Source of the DNA: Piezodorus guildinii
Taxonomy: Eukaryota; Arthropoda; Insecta; Hemiptera; Pentatomidae
Direction: 5' to 3'
Assembly (NCBI GenBank): GCA_023052935.1
Contig: CM041294.1
Span: forward strand, 36,169,236-36,233,235
Length of the DNA stretch: 64,000 nucleotides
Shown: piece by piece, positions 9,018-18,985 of the stretch
Position numbering within the stretch: position 1 is the stretch's first letter
Layout: each line of letters begins with the position of its first letter
The notes under the pieces: model-generated
Database searches by the model: none
What the model saw: the letters and a program-made list of their open reading frames with translations, nothing else
Told to the model about the DNA's origin: nothing
Translations under genes and position numbers: made by a program

Positions 9018-11756
9018 GTGTTTTTTCTAAGTGAGATTTATACACTCAACGATCAAAATTTTACATACGAGACTACATCACTTATAGATCAGACCACCCC
9101 GACAATACTTCACATGCCGGATCATGCATCCTTATCCATAATTCCATATCGCATTCCCTTATTCCTTCTACTCCAACTGACACCATACAGTCAACCTCTA
9201 TAATCATTTCAAGTCGTCCTTTCCATGTTACCCTTTCAGCTGTATACTGTCCTCCTAATAAATCCCTTCCGTATATCCAACTTGATACCCTATTTCGATC
9301 ATTAGGACCGCGCTTCATTGCTGGAGGAGACTTTAACGCCAAACACCAGCGATGGGGTTGTCGAACATCCAACCCCCGTGGCAGTATCCTCTCAAGTATC
9401 TCAATCTCAAATTGTTATTCTATTCTCTCACCCATGAACCCAACTTATTGGCCTACATCTCTCCGAAAACGTCCTGATATCCTGGATATATTTGTCTCCT
9501 CTCAGATATCCTCCTCCCAAACTATGATCGAAACCCTGAATGACCTTTCATCAGATCACAGTCCAGTTCTGCTATCCTTGCATTCGAGCTTTGTTTCTAA
9601 ACCCCCGATCACCTCATTAATTACAGGACGAGTGGACTGGGACGGATTCCGATGCGACTTGGAGAATACATTGGACCTAAAAATTCCACTAAAGACTAGA
9701 CATGACATTGATAAAGCTGTAGGAATACTGACGGACTCAATAACTAACAGTATAAAAGATAATACTTCATCCACATTCAACATCAATACTACTCCACAGA
9801 CTGCACTGCCACAGCACATTCGTATCTTATTAAGAGAAAAACGCAGAGCAAGATCGAAGTGGCATAGGACAAGATATCCTTCAGATAAAACAAATTATAC
9901 AAAATTGACCAACAAACTAAAATCAGAACTCAGGAAATTCAAAACTCAAACTTTACTTAACATGACCGAAAACCTCACTACCAACGATAACTCACTGTGG
10001 ACGACCACTAAAAAATTCCTAAAGTACAAAGATTTTAATCATCCTCTCCTAAATGAATCACAATCCTGGACAAGATCAGACGACGAAAAATCCCGGACGT
10101 TCGCACAACATCTCTCTAAAATATATAATCCTCATCCTGATATCCTTAATCCTCATCACCTCGAATGTATTGAAGCAGAACTGGATATTCCCCTCCAAAT
10201 GAATCTTCCCCCTAAAGCGTTCCATCCATCCGAAATATCAAACATCATCCAGAGTTTACCATCTCGCAAAGCTCCTGGACATGATCTTATAACTTCCCAT
10301 ATCCTAAAACAACTTCCTCGAAAAGCCATCCTATATCTCACTTACATCTGTAATGCTGTTCTCCGATCCACGTATTTTCCCACTTCCTGGAAATTATCCA
10401 TCATTAAAATGATCCCCAAACCCAAAAAGCCTCCTGAATACCTATCCTCCTACCGTCCTATCTCTCTTATATGCATCATGGGTAAAATCCTGGAAAAACT
10501 TCTGCTTAAACGCATATATCCCATCCTTGATTCCAATCACATTATCCCAGATCATCAGTTTGGTTTCCGAACATCCCACTCCACTATCCAGCAATGCCAT
10601 CGTGTGGTGGACGTTGTCTCGTCTTCATTGGAGCGCGGATTGTACTGCACGGGAGCCTTTCTCGATGTAGAACAGGCCTTTGACCGAGTGTGGCACCCGG
10701 GATTGCTTTACAAACTCCGTAAATTCCTTCCACCTACATACTTCCTCATTATCCAGTCCTATCTCACAGGCAGGTCCTTCAAAGTAAATCATAATAATTC
10801 CTATTCACCCCTTTTTAATCAGTACGCAGGTGTTCCTCAAGGCAGTATTTTAGGACCCATCCTTTACACAGTTTATACAGCTGATATCCCATCCCATCCT
10901 AGCACTTTCCTTTCTACCTATGCTGATGACACTTGTGTGTTATCAGTCAACAACGATCCAATTATTGCCTCCCAAACTCTTCAATCCCATATCAGAGACC
11001 TTGAAGTATGGTGTCAGAATTGGAGAATAAAAATAAATTCCAATAAATCCCACCAAATAACCTTTACCCTTCGTCGTAAACCAATGACAACCTGCCCAAC
11101 AGTATCCTTCAATAACACTCCTCTGTCCCAGTTGAACAGATCCGATACCTAGGACTGCACCTGGACAAACGTCTCACTTGGAACCCTCATACAAGACTGA
11201 AAAGACAAGAAACTGCTCGACGTTTTCGACTACTTCAACACTTACTGGACAAACGCTCAAACCTTCCACTTAAGTACAAAAGACTCATCTACATGACTAT
11301 CATAAGACCAATATGGACTTACGGAGTAGAGATTTGGGGCTCTACTAAACCATCAAATTCATCTCGTCTCCAATCCTTACAATCCAAAATCCTTCGAAAA
11401 ATCCTCAATGCTCCTTATTTTGTCACAAATAAACTCATCCATAAAGACCTTAATATTCCCTTTGTTGCTGACTTGGCCCGAACCAGGTACCACTCCTTTC
11501 ATGACAAACTCCATTCCCACTCTAACCCACTAGTTTCAATCCTTGCTTCCTTACAATCCCTGATAATCCTCCGAGACGTCTGAAAAGAAGATGGCCCCGA
11601 GACCTTCTTGTTTAACATAGTCTTTGGGGAGCTGCCAATGGGTAGTATCCCTACATATGAATCATGTCAACTTATCTTGTATCACATTTACTAAATGTAT
11701 TTTATTATACAGTTGTAAATACCAATAAATATATTAAAAAAAAAAAAAAAAAAAGA
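9018..11756 (+). mobile_element. Jockey-clade LINE (family B), 5' truncated
   Basis: Begins inside the apurinic endonuclease domain and runs through reverse transcriptase to a poly(A) tail at about 11739-11756. The frame shifts between about 9080 and 9430: HAGS region, then CPPNKSLPYIQLDTLF, then GGDFNAKHQRWGCRTS. From 9434 a 572-codon frame is open. A second shift at about 11140 moves to the frame carrying YLGLHLDKRLTWNP. The final residues PPRRLKRRWPRDLLV are followed by a 3' UTR with TACAGTTGTAAATACCAATAAA. ORF1 and the 5' UTR are absent. Confidence 0.93.
9434..11152 (+). pseudogene. Jockey ORF2 (endonuclease C-terminal part plus reverse transcriptase), frameshifted at both ends
   Basis: The largest open frame of family B. 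It starts at a Met inside the endonuclease, not a true start, and contains the endonuclease motif LSSDHSPVLL (about residues 36-45), a linker, LPSRKAPGHDLITSHIL, SSYRPISLICIMGKILEKLL, GAFLDVEQAFDRVWH, AGVPQGSILGPILY and TYADDTCVLS (catalytic Asp pair), ending at a frameshift before the conserved YLGL motif. Downstream coding continues at 11153-11583 (TYGVEIWGSTKPSN, LRKILNAPYFV). It would make cDNA by target-primed reverse transcription. Unlike the family C ORF2, this copy has several internal Met codons. Confidence 0.9.
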
Positions 11757-12307
11757 GATTTAAAAATCGCTCTTTCAGTAACATTATTTTCGATCTAGTT
11801 ATTATTTAAAGAATAAAGGTAATTTATAACGATTTTTTTTTTAATATCAACTATTTTATAAATATATTTTACTCATCGAATTATACGTAAGATAAACCTA
11901 ATTTCAATAACAATAGATAGCCTTCTTAGACAATTGGAATCTGTCGTTTCCTATTCAGCGTGCGGTTTGTAGAGAAGCGGTCTGGTGCATTGTAAACATT
12001 CCATGCTTGGCCATAGACAACGCCGTAAGGGATCTGCATGTCAAGTGGAAACCGCACCGTCTAAGTCGGCTATGACTAATGCACTTTATTGCAACATCGT
12101 TGAATTTAAAGGACTTTTTGTTAAATCGAGTAATAAAAAAAATACGAAATTAATGTCTCGCTAGTATTTCATAATGATTCTCACAAATTCTGCAAACTTA
12201 TTACTGTAATATTCATCGTTTTTACATTACATTACTACTACTCTGTGAAGAAAATTCCACCCGGAAAAATATATCTTATTGTTTTTCTTTTATGTGAGAG
12301 AAACTAG
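11757..12307. other. gap, no gene seen
   Basis: AT-rich with a GC-richer island at 11935-12070 (GTGCGGTTTG and GGAAACCGCAC form a loose inverted pair). No ORF or RNA motif I would defend. Confidence 0.45.
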
Positions 12308-12529
12308 TTCAGGGTGCAGTAAAAAAAAAAAAAAAAACACTCACTTAAGATACAAAATTAATGAACTGGTGCCGATGTTTCTGCCTAAATAATAGACCTT
12401 GTTCAGGGCGTTTGAAGGAGAGCGTCATAACAATGAAGCAAGCCATCATCGCAGAAACTTCGACACCAGTTTATTAGGTTTATATCTTAATTGAGTGTTT
12501 TTTTTTTGTTTTTTTTACTGCACCGTGAA
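12308..12529. mobile_element. foldback/MITE-like inverted-repeat element
   Basis: Two arms of ~80 bp (12308-12385 and 12451-12529) are imperfect reverse complements, including TTCAGGGTGCAGT ends, an A17 versus T-rich block, CACTCACTTAAGATA and GGTGCCGATGTTTCTGC. AACTAG flanks both sides (ends at 12307; 12528-12533) and could be a target duplication. The central ~65 bp is unpaired. There is no coding capacity; the superfamily cannot be assigned. Confidence 0.75.
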
Positions 12530-12602
12530 CTAGTTCCTGTGACACCTTAAACTGTAATCAAATAAATAAATATACATTACTTGTAACTTGAAAAACAAGA
12601 AA

Positions 12603-12880
12603 TTGGTATGGTTTACCGAGTAAAGCACTTAGCTACTATTTTCCGAGTTCTGGGTTCAAATCACGGCTGCGGCAGAATATTACTAATTCAGTTATTCTAG
12701 CCGAAGGGTGATCCTGTTACTAAGGATACCTAAGGCACACCAAGATTTTATAAAGTAGGTAACCGAAAGATGGAGGAAAACTGATACCTTGTCTTGATTT
12801 CGGCCTAATTATCTCAATACACGTCCGTTGGCCTAAATACAGTACGAATACCTACATGAACTGAACCCTAGAACCTTTCT
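12603..12880 (+). mobile_element. SINE2 copy, old
   Basis: A degenerate tRNA-like head (GTAAAGCACTTAGC, GAGTTCTGGGTTCAAATC as B box), then GGCAGAATATTA, GGCCTAATTATCTCAATACA and GGCCTAAATACAGTACGAAT. It follows the same order as the better copies at 17440-17758 and 47165-47465. Confidence 0.7.
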
Positions 12881-12966
12881 TTAGTTGTAGAAGTATAGTT
12901 TATTTATTCTTAATAAAATAAAAATAAAAGAAAATAGTTACATATTTTACTACTATAATATATAAA

Positions 12967-14046
12967 AATCTGTTGGGCGCAACACGCGACTTTCACATAC
13001 CCCTCCGTTTTTTAAATCAATTTAAGAATTTTTAAATACATTTAGAGATGAAAATAAAATTTCTAAAATCTTCAGCTTCCCAATGGTAAATTACTGTTAT
13101 TATGTTAAAAAAAAAAAAAAAAAAATGCAAAATATTTGTTCTGTATTCTCCTTTGGATTGATATCGAATTCGTTGAGCTTATATATTTTATCAATTCTTA
13201 CAACATGAAATGGTTAATTTTTTCGAATCTAGAAAATAAAAAGTACTGTAGAGGAAGAAAATTTAAAAAATCGGCGCTTAAGCCCTATCATCTTATTCCA
13301 ATCAGAATAAAACCTATATTATTAAACACTTAAAAGAGCACACATTAACTTCCATTTGTCACTTAATTACTTTATTTCATAAGCTTTTCATATCTGTCGA
13401 CGTTTTGGGCCCATTTTGAAGACTTATTTTTTTCATTATATAAATGCTTTTTTATATATAACCCATCGTTTTATTTCATAGCACACTGCTATTTGTCCTT
13501 ATGGGTGTTCATTGGCTCACTGTTTCTATTTTTTTTTTTTTCTACACCCATGAACACCCATAAGAACAAATAGCAGTGCGCTATGAAATAAAATGATGGG
13601 TTATATATGAAAAAGCATTTATATAATGAAAAAAATAAGTCTTGAAAATGGGGAAACAGCCCCGAAACGTCGACAGATATGAAATAAAGTAATTAAGTGA
13701 CAAATGAAAGTCAATGTGTGCTCTTTTAAGTGTTTATATTAAGAAAAACTTCGAAAAAATTAAAAAAGAAAAGAAACCTATATTATTTAAAATTCCATTA
13801 AATTCTACATCGATATAGGGAGTTTAATCAAAATTGTTAGAGTAGTTACTGAGAAAAACGTAAAAAGGTTCAAAATGCATGGTATAAAGTGGTTGTCCTG
13901 GTTAGCTGATTTTGATGAAAAAGTTGCTAGAACATCTTGAGTGAATAGTTGTCTCAAATATGAAATTCCAGTTTCTTGCCACTTTTCATTTTCGTGCTAG
14001 ACATACCACACACACACACTTTTTTGCAGGACTTGGTTAGGAAAGT
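12967..14046 (+). mobile_element. R3 repeat copy, interrupted by a 450-bp insertion
   Basis: Starts AATCTGTTGGGCGCAACACG and continues with GACTTTCACATAC, CAATGGTAAATTACTG, TTGATATCGAATTC, GCGCTTAAGCCCTATCA, GGAGTTTAATCAAAAT, GCATGGTATAAAGTGG and CACACACACAC, then GCAGGACTTGGTTAGG, the order seen in the full copies at 35280-36180 and 55230-56111. The foldback insertion at 13324-13773 splits it. The 3' hairpin end is missing. It carries no ORF and is probably a non-autonomous transposon. Confidence 0.85.
13324..13773. mobile_element. 450-bp inverted-repeat insertion with 14-bp TSD inside R3
   Basis: The arms at about 13324-13510 and 13549-13736 are close reverse complements (for example TTAAAAGAGCACACATTAAC against CAATGTGTGCTCTTTTAAG, and CCCATCGTTTTATTTCATAG against its complement). 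The loop is about 40 bases of T-rich sequence. The insertion ends in an A-rich stretch (13741-13773) and is flanked by AAACCTATATTATT at 13310-13323 and 13774-13787. The right arm holds the hairpin-plus-GAAACG motif at 13641-13672. Confidence 0.85.
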
Positions 14047-14794
14047 AAAAATCTACGACTCTGTTTACACAAAATTTCCAAACATTATATTGATTTCATT
14101 GGCTGTTTTTATTGCACTAAAAATAAATAAATAAATTGAACACCCTATCCCTAAATTAACCATTTTATTCAGATATAGAATCTTGACTCTTTTCTTAATA
14201 ATGTAAGACTGAAAATCTTATATTTTTTTAAAAAACCTTCCAACATGGAATCGAGAGTGCATATTTGACGATAATAGAAGATAGAAAGTCTCAATGCTCC
14301 TTTCAAAGCTAAATGCTCTGACCCTCTCTTCATTCCATGTTTAGAATTCTAAACCCACTTGAAATAATTATCAACATATTAGACACATTAACATATTTAA
14401 TTACGCCCCACTCACCGCTTAAGCAAACCCTCCTATTCCAGTGCAGCAGTCCCATTCACTCAATGTATTCATGGTTAAAAGCACTTTTTTGTTTCGCTCA
14501 GCTTTTCCCTTCGTTTTATTCATTGCATGAATAGTAGAAGATTATCCCCTCTCATTTTCCGCCCGTTTTCATTTAGATGAACTTTAGTGGTTACAGAGAT
14601 GACAACACTTACTATATAGTTTTTTTTTTCTATTCAATTTTGGTGAATGTATTCAGTAATAGACAATTATACAAGTACTGTAAAGCAAAAGAAGTCTAAT
14701 TGATAAAGTAGAGATATTCAATAAGGCTTTTTATTTAAATGACGTTTTCCATACAAGTGAATAAAATGCTCTGAGATAATATTTTGCCTTTTAA
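14047..14794. other. AT-rich gap, no gene seen
   Basis: No supported features; the small open frame at 14337-14534 has no recognisable motif. Confidence 0.5.
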
Positions 14795-15735
14795 TACTAC
14801 CTCACTGGCAGATCCTTCAAAATCAATCATAATAATTCTATTCATCCATTTTTAGTCAGTCTCCTGGTGTCCCTCAAGGTAGTATCTTAGGGCCTATCCT
14901 TTACACAGTTTATACAGCTGATATCCCAACCCATACTTACACCTTCCTTTCTACCTATGCTGATAACACTTATGTGTTATCAGTCAAAACTGAGAAAACT
15001 ATTGCCTCTAAACTCTATAATCCCACCTCCAGAGACCTTGAAGTATGGTGTTAGAACTGGAGAATTAAACTCAATTCCAATAAATCCAACCAAATTACCT
15101 TTACCCTTCGTCGTAAACCTATTACATCCTGCCCTACTGTCTCCTTCAATAATACTTCTCTTGCCCCGGTTGAACAGATCTGATAACCAGGACTGAACCT
15201 TGACAAACGTCTTACTTGGAACCCTCATACACGACTGAAACGACAAGAAGCTGCACGACGTTTTCGACTACTTCAACACTTACTAGACAAACTTTCTAAT
15301 CTTCCAGTTAACTACAAAAGACTCATCTACATGACTTTCATAAGACCGATATAGACTTACGGAGTTGAGCTCTGGGGCTCTACTAAACCATCAAATTCTT
15401 CTCGTATCCAATCCTTCGTAAAATCCTCAATGCTGTCACCAACAAACCCATCTATAAATACCTTAATGTCCCATTTGTTGCTGATTTGACCCGTACGAGG
15501 TATCAATCCTTCCATGACAAACTCCATTCCCACCCTTTGTTTCAATCCTTTCTTTCTATTCAATTCCTGACAATCCTCCGAGACGTCTGAAAAGTAGATG
15601 GTCCCGGGAACTTCTAGTTTAGAATATTTTTAGGGTGCTTCCATTGGGAAGCTTCTCTACATGTGTTTCATGCCTTTTTATATTTCATTCAAATTTACTT
15701 GTTATACAATCGTAAATTCCAACAAATAAATATTT
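14795..15735 (+). mobile_element. Jockey LINE family B, second 5'-truncated copy
   Basis: Closely parallels 10770-11750. It starts at CTCACTGGCAGATCCTTCAA, passes GTCCCTCAAGGTAGTATCTT (motif B) and CTATGCTGATAACACTTATG, where the second catalytic Asp codon is changed to AAC (YADN), and carries several stops and frameshifts (for example TTAG at about 15050). The 3' UTR ends AATAAATATTTTTAAATAA. It is defective beyond the truncation because the RT active site is mutated. Confidence 0.88.
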
Positions 15736-16484
15736 TTAAATAATACTTTTAATACATTGTTTTAAAAACAAAATAATTTGAACAAAATGTCTGTCTTAGG
15801 GACCGCCGATAGAAGTGAAAACTCGAAAATATATTAGACCGATTTTCAAAAATATGTACAGTCCAAGAAACAAATTTATCTCTATTTATATACCTTTTTT
15901 AAGTAAAAATATACAATATATCGCTAACTCAGTAGGAAGTATTAATACATTTCGATTTAGATAAATGATAGTTAAATTCACTTCTAACTTTTAGAATTAT
16001 TACAAACTCAGTATGGTACGTTAGCAACACTACATTACATATTGACACATACCAACAGTCCTTAGTTAACAAATAACACTTTTATTTAAACTTTGTATAT
16101 TTATTCACTATGGAAATAGACACATAGACTTCTGACTAATATAATGTATTTCAACTTTATCATAACAACATCTTGACCGGAGTGCCCTGGCCCTAGGATT
16201 TGGGGGGTACATATAGGAAGGAATAAAGGAGGGGATGGAGGAAAGGCGGCAGAGATCAAATGGAGGGACATATGGATCACTTAGCACCCATAATGTCAAA
16301 GTACTTCCTGTAGGGGCTCAGGTACGAGAAAAGGTGTCCTGGGCCAAAGACCCTTCGGAGGCAGAAGGCGGCATCCTTTGTAATAGGAGGCAACATAAAT
16401 ATTACTAACAACAATCACAATAACCTCTTCATAATTATAATTACAACTGTAATAGCAATTACAATAGATGAGTAAATCTCATTC
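15736..16484. other. gap with residual repeat-like open frame
   Basis: Mostly AT-rich. The minus-strand frame 16108-16299 contains PPNPRARALRSRCCYDKVE, a phrase I associate with recurrent arthropod repeats and sharing its core with 4640-4930. No domain; not called as a gene. Confidence 0.4.
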
Positions 16485-16845
16485 CATAACTCTTGAACAG
16501 ATTCGGACCCTCTACAAACGTATTAACAGCAACTTAGACGGACACACTTATACAAAGCATGGCCACTAGTAACATGCCGGACAATACTCGCAGAAGTCTG
16601 AAAAGAAGTTGGATGAGGGACCTTCTAAGCTAAATCCGAAGTTTGACTTGTATATTGGAATGAGTGTTTTCTAGTGTTTGTAGATATTTTATTTTTTTAT
16701 TTATTATGGTATATATATTTTATTATAATTGTATTGTTATGTAAATATTGTATGAATGTTATCTTTCACCATTATAATTAATGTCCGGATTAAGGCAGAT
16801 TGTAATATTTCTCAATAAAAACTGTCAATGTCTAAACAAAAAAAT
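16485..16845 (+). mobile_element. Jockey-type LINE 3' end (family D)
   Basis: Ends its coding part with NMPDNTRRSLKRSWMRDLLS, matching the PPRRLKR terminus of Jockey families B and C, followed by a ~200-bp 3' UTR with GATTGTAATATTTCTCAATAA. The same UTR end recurs at 51060-51160 and the coding end at 7695-7880. One in-frame TAG lies upstream. Confidence 0.75.
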
Positions 16846-17439
16846 TAAGTTTTAGATAATAATTAAGGAAATTTAACTCCAAATACAACATGCGGAAGGT
16901 AATTCTATTCTAATACGCCTCTAGTAATGCTTTGCATCCAATCTGAAAAAATAAAACTCAGAGAAGCTGAAAAAAAAAAAAGGAGAATGTACCCAGAAAC
17001 ATTAAAATAATAAGATGGAGATTCCAGAGGGAAAACCTTCTTCCGGCGTGATTTAGGTTTACTTTAATACGGGAAGCAGTGGAATTCATGAAAGCTAAAA
17101 AAAAAAAAAATAAAAATAAAATAATAATAAAAAAAAAGGGAAAGGGACCACAAATTTTACCCTTCAGCTCTTCCTTGAAGGTGCATCCGCTAGATTAGCA
17201 TAAGCTTTACAACGTTTGAAAATATTAAGAAATTTTTCTCAAATACCACCTTATAAATAAAATAATGTTTGCAAAACAAACGATATTATTTTACACCTAA
17301 TTAAGGTATATGGGTTAAAATGTCAATCGACTTTTGAAATAACTTTCACTAAATAGGTTAAAACTAATAACTGAACCGCCGTTCTATTTTTTTTTTTAAT
17401 AAAAGGGTGAATAATGTTTAGTGCTACAGTTTTAATTTG
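16846..17439. other. AT-rich gap, no gene seen
   Basis: Contains A-rich runs at 16971-16981, 17098-17112 and 17128-17138. No supported gene. Confidence 0.5.
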
Positions 17440-17758
17440 AAAAACAAAAGAAAAATCCTGTACCACTACAACCCATAAAGAGTCTTTTGGGCTCAGTACA
17501 TAAAGAGATTCGTACTGTTTCTAGGTCAATGGAGTGTGCTGTGAGGTGACTAGGGCGAGATCACGCACAGCCGCCATTTTTGAGTACCCACTTGATTGAG
17601 GATGGGTGTGCCCCAGCAGAGTCTCCATACCCCAGGATCGCCATCCTGAACCAGGCTGAAATAAGAGAATAAATAATATTCTGCCACAGCCGGGATTCGA
17701 ACCCAGGACCCGGAACACAGTAGACTAGCGCTCTACCCACTAGACCACGCCGCTCCTT
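17440..17758 (-). mobile_element. SINE2, best-preserved copy with TSD
   Basis: Reverse complement begins at about 17758: the tRNA-like head has A box TGGTCTAGTGGGTAGAGCG and B box GGGTTCGAATCCC, then GGCAGAATATTATTTATTC, a GGGGTATGGAGACT region, GGCGGCTGTGCGTGATC, GTACGAATCTCTTTATGT and a T/A-rich tail. TTTTAATTTG at 17430-17439 and 17759-17768 is a 10-bp target-site duplication. The element is ~319 bp. RNA polymerase III transcription from the internal A and B boxes is expected of the class. It is not a functional tRNA gene because the cloverleaf is incomplete. Confidence 0.9.
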
Positions 17759-17768
17759 TTTTAATTTG

Positions 17769-18495
17769 CATATAAAATATTATTCTGACCTGAGAATATC
17801 GAAAAATCCAATTGAACAAAAGAGGAAGTTTGGATATATTTTATATACAAATAAAGGTTATTGTTATTATAACAAAGACTATATTAATGACCTAATATGA
17901 TTTTTATTTATTTTTTCAATTTAGTCTAAGGAAGGTGGTAAACAATGGCCAAATATAGACTTGCCCCCTAGAAGCGGGTACAATGCGGTGGCGGATGGAT
18001 AAAAACTGACCCCAAACTCAATCCGGGGCAGGTTAACTTTGTCTATTCAAGTAAGCTTTATTCCCTTGCCCCTTCATATAAGTAATACCTTTCTCCAATA
18101 TTGGTTTTCGGAGGTCCCCTGTCCTTAGTATCTGGCCCATCAAATCTTCCTATGCCTAAGGGCTTAGCCGACGAAAACCTTTTTTCCTCTGTCCCAGTGG
18201 CGTATAGATTCTGCAGATAAACTTATCGGGAAACTTTTCTTATTACCCCTTCCTCTCACTGCCAATAGGCCCCCGTAACTTACAGGCATGTACACAACAC
18301 GCTATATAAAGCTCTGCTTGGGATTAGGCGAGACTTTGGAAGGAATGGCTTTGTTAGAATTGGAGCTGCCATTGTTGCTATTAGCAATAATTTTGTTAAT
18401 CACATTGTTGTTTCTAGAAATTTTGGTTTATTATTTTCAATTATGATATTTAGTAAACGGTAAAAAACAAACAAAAAAAAACCCTTCCAAGATTT
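17769..18495. other. gap with unassigned, less AT-rich block
   Basis: The 17940-18400 block has more balanced composition, including GACCCCAAACTCAATCCGG, GGTTTTCGGAGGTCCCCTG and CACGCTATATAAAGCTC, a TATAAA-like motif at about 18303. It could be a LINE 3' UTR or host sequence. I recognise no domain and do not call a promoter. Confidence 0.4.
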
Positions 18496-18503
18496 CCAAA
18501 AGG

Positions 18504-18507
<4 letters not shown>

Positions 18508-18538
<31 letters not shown>
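18508..18538 (-). repeat. Jockey C poly(A) tail (T run on plus strand)
   Basis: 31 consecutive T on the plus strand, directly adjoining the TSD copy at 18496-18507. This is as expected for a target-primed reverse-transcription product. Confidence 0.95.
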
Positions 18539-18540
<2 letters not shown>

Positions 18541-18985
18541 TCGTATATATTACAATTTGTCATAATAGACAATAATAATAGTGCTACAGGATCTCATTCA
18601 TACAATATTTACAATATAAACAAAAAGAAAGTCAAATTACATAAAATAAAATCAAAATAAATAAACGTATACAATAACAAAATTTATAGACAAAATAAAT
18701 ACAAATAAATGAAGTTAACAAATAAATAAACAAAACATGTCTCATTCATACCTATGTACAATATTTACAATCAGCTCGGGAACCCCGGACGGGGCTTGTC
18801 CCCCCACTTGTGGAAGGACAAGCAGAGCCCAAAGGATCCCAGCGCCTCCCTCTCAGCCGCATCACTGGTGAGAGCCAGCGGAAGCTAAGTGAGGGCGCCA
18901 CAGCCACAATCACACCGCACATGAGAGGAGAATCTGACCAGTGTCAGAACTCCAGAATAGATATTTACAATAGGTCTCGGGGCCA
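18539..18985 (-). other. Jockey C 3' UTR with internal repeats and a GC-rich block
   Basis: AT-rich with a repeated phrase TCTCATTCATAC (about 18592 and 18740) and three copies of ATATTTACAAT (18605-18615, 18761-18771, 18961-18971). Between the last two lies a 189-bp GC-rich block (18772-18960) quite unlike the rest of the element. GGCCCCGAGACC just after the ORF2 stop is shared with family B. Confidence 0.8.

Noticed and set aside
18302..18312. TATAAA-like motif as a host promoter
   Set aside because: AT-rich background makes such matches common, and no downstream gene or initiator is visible.
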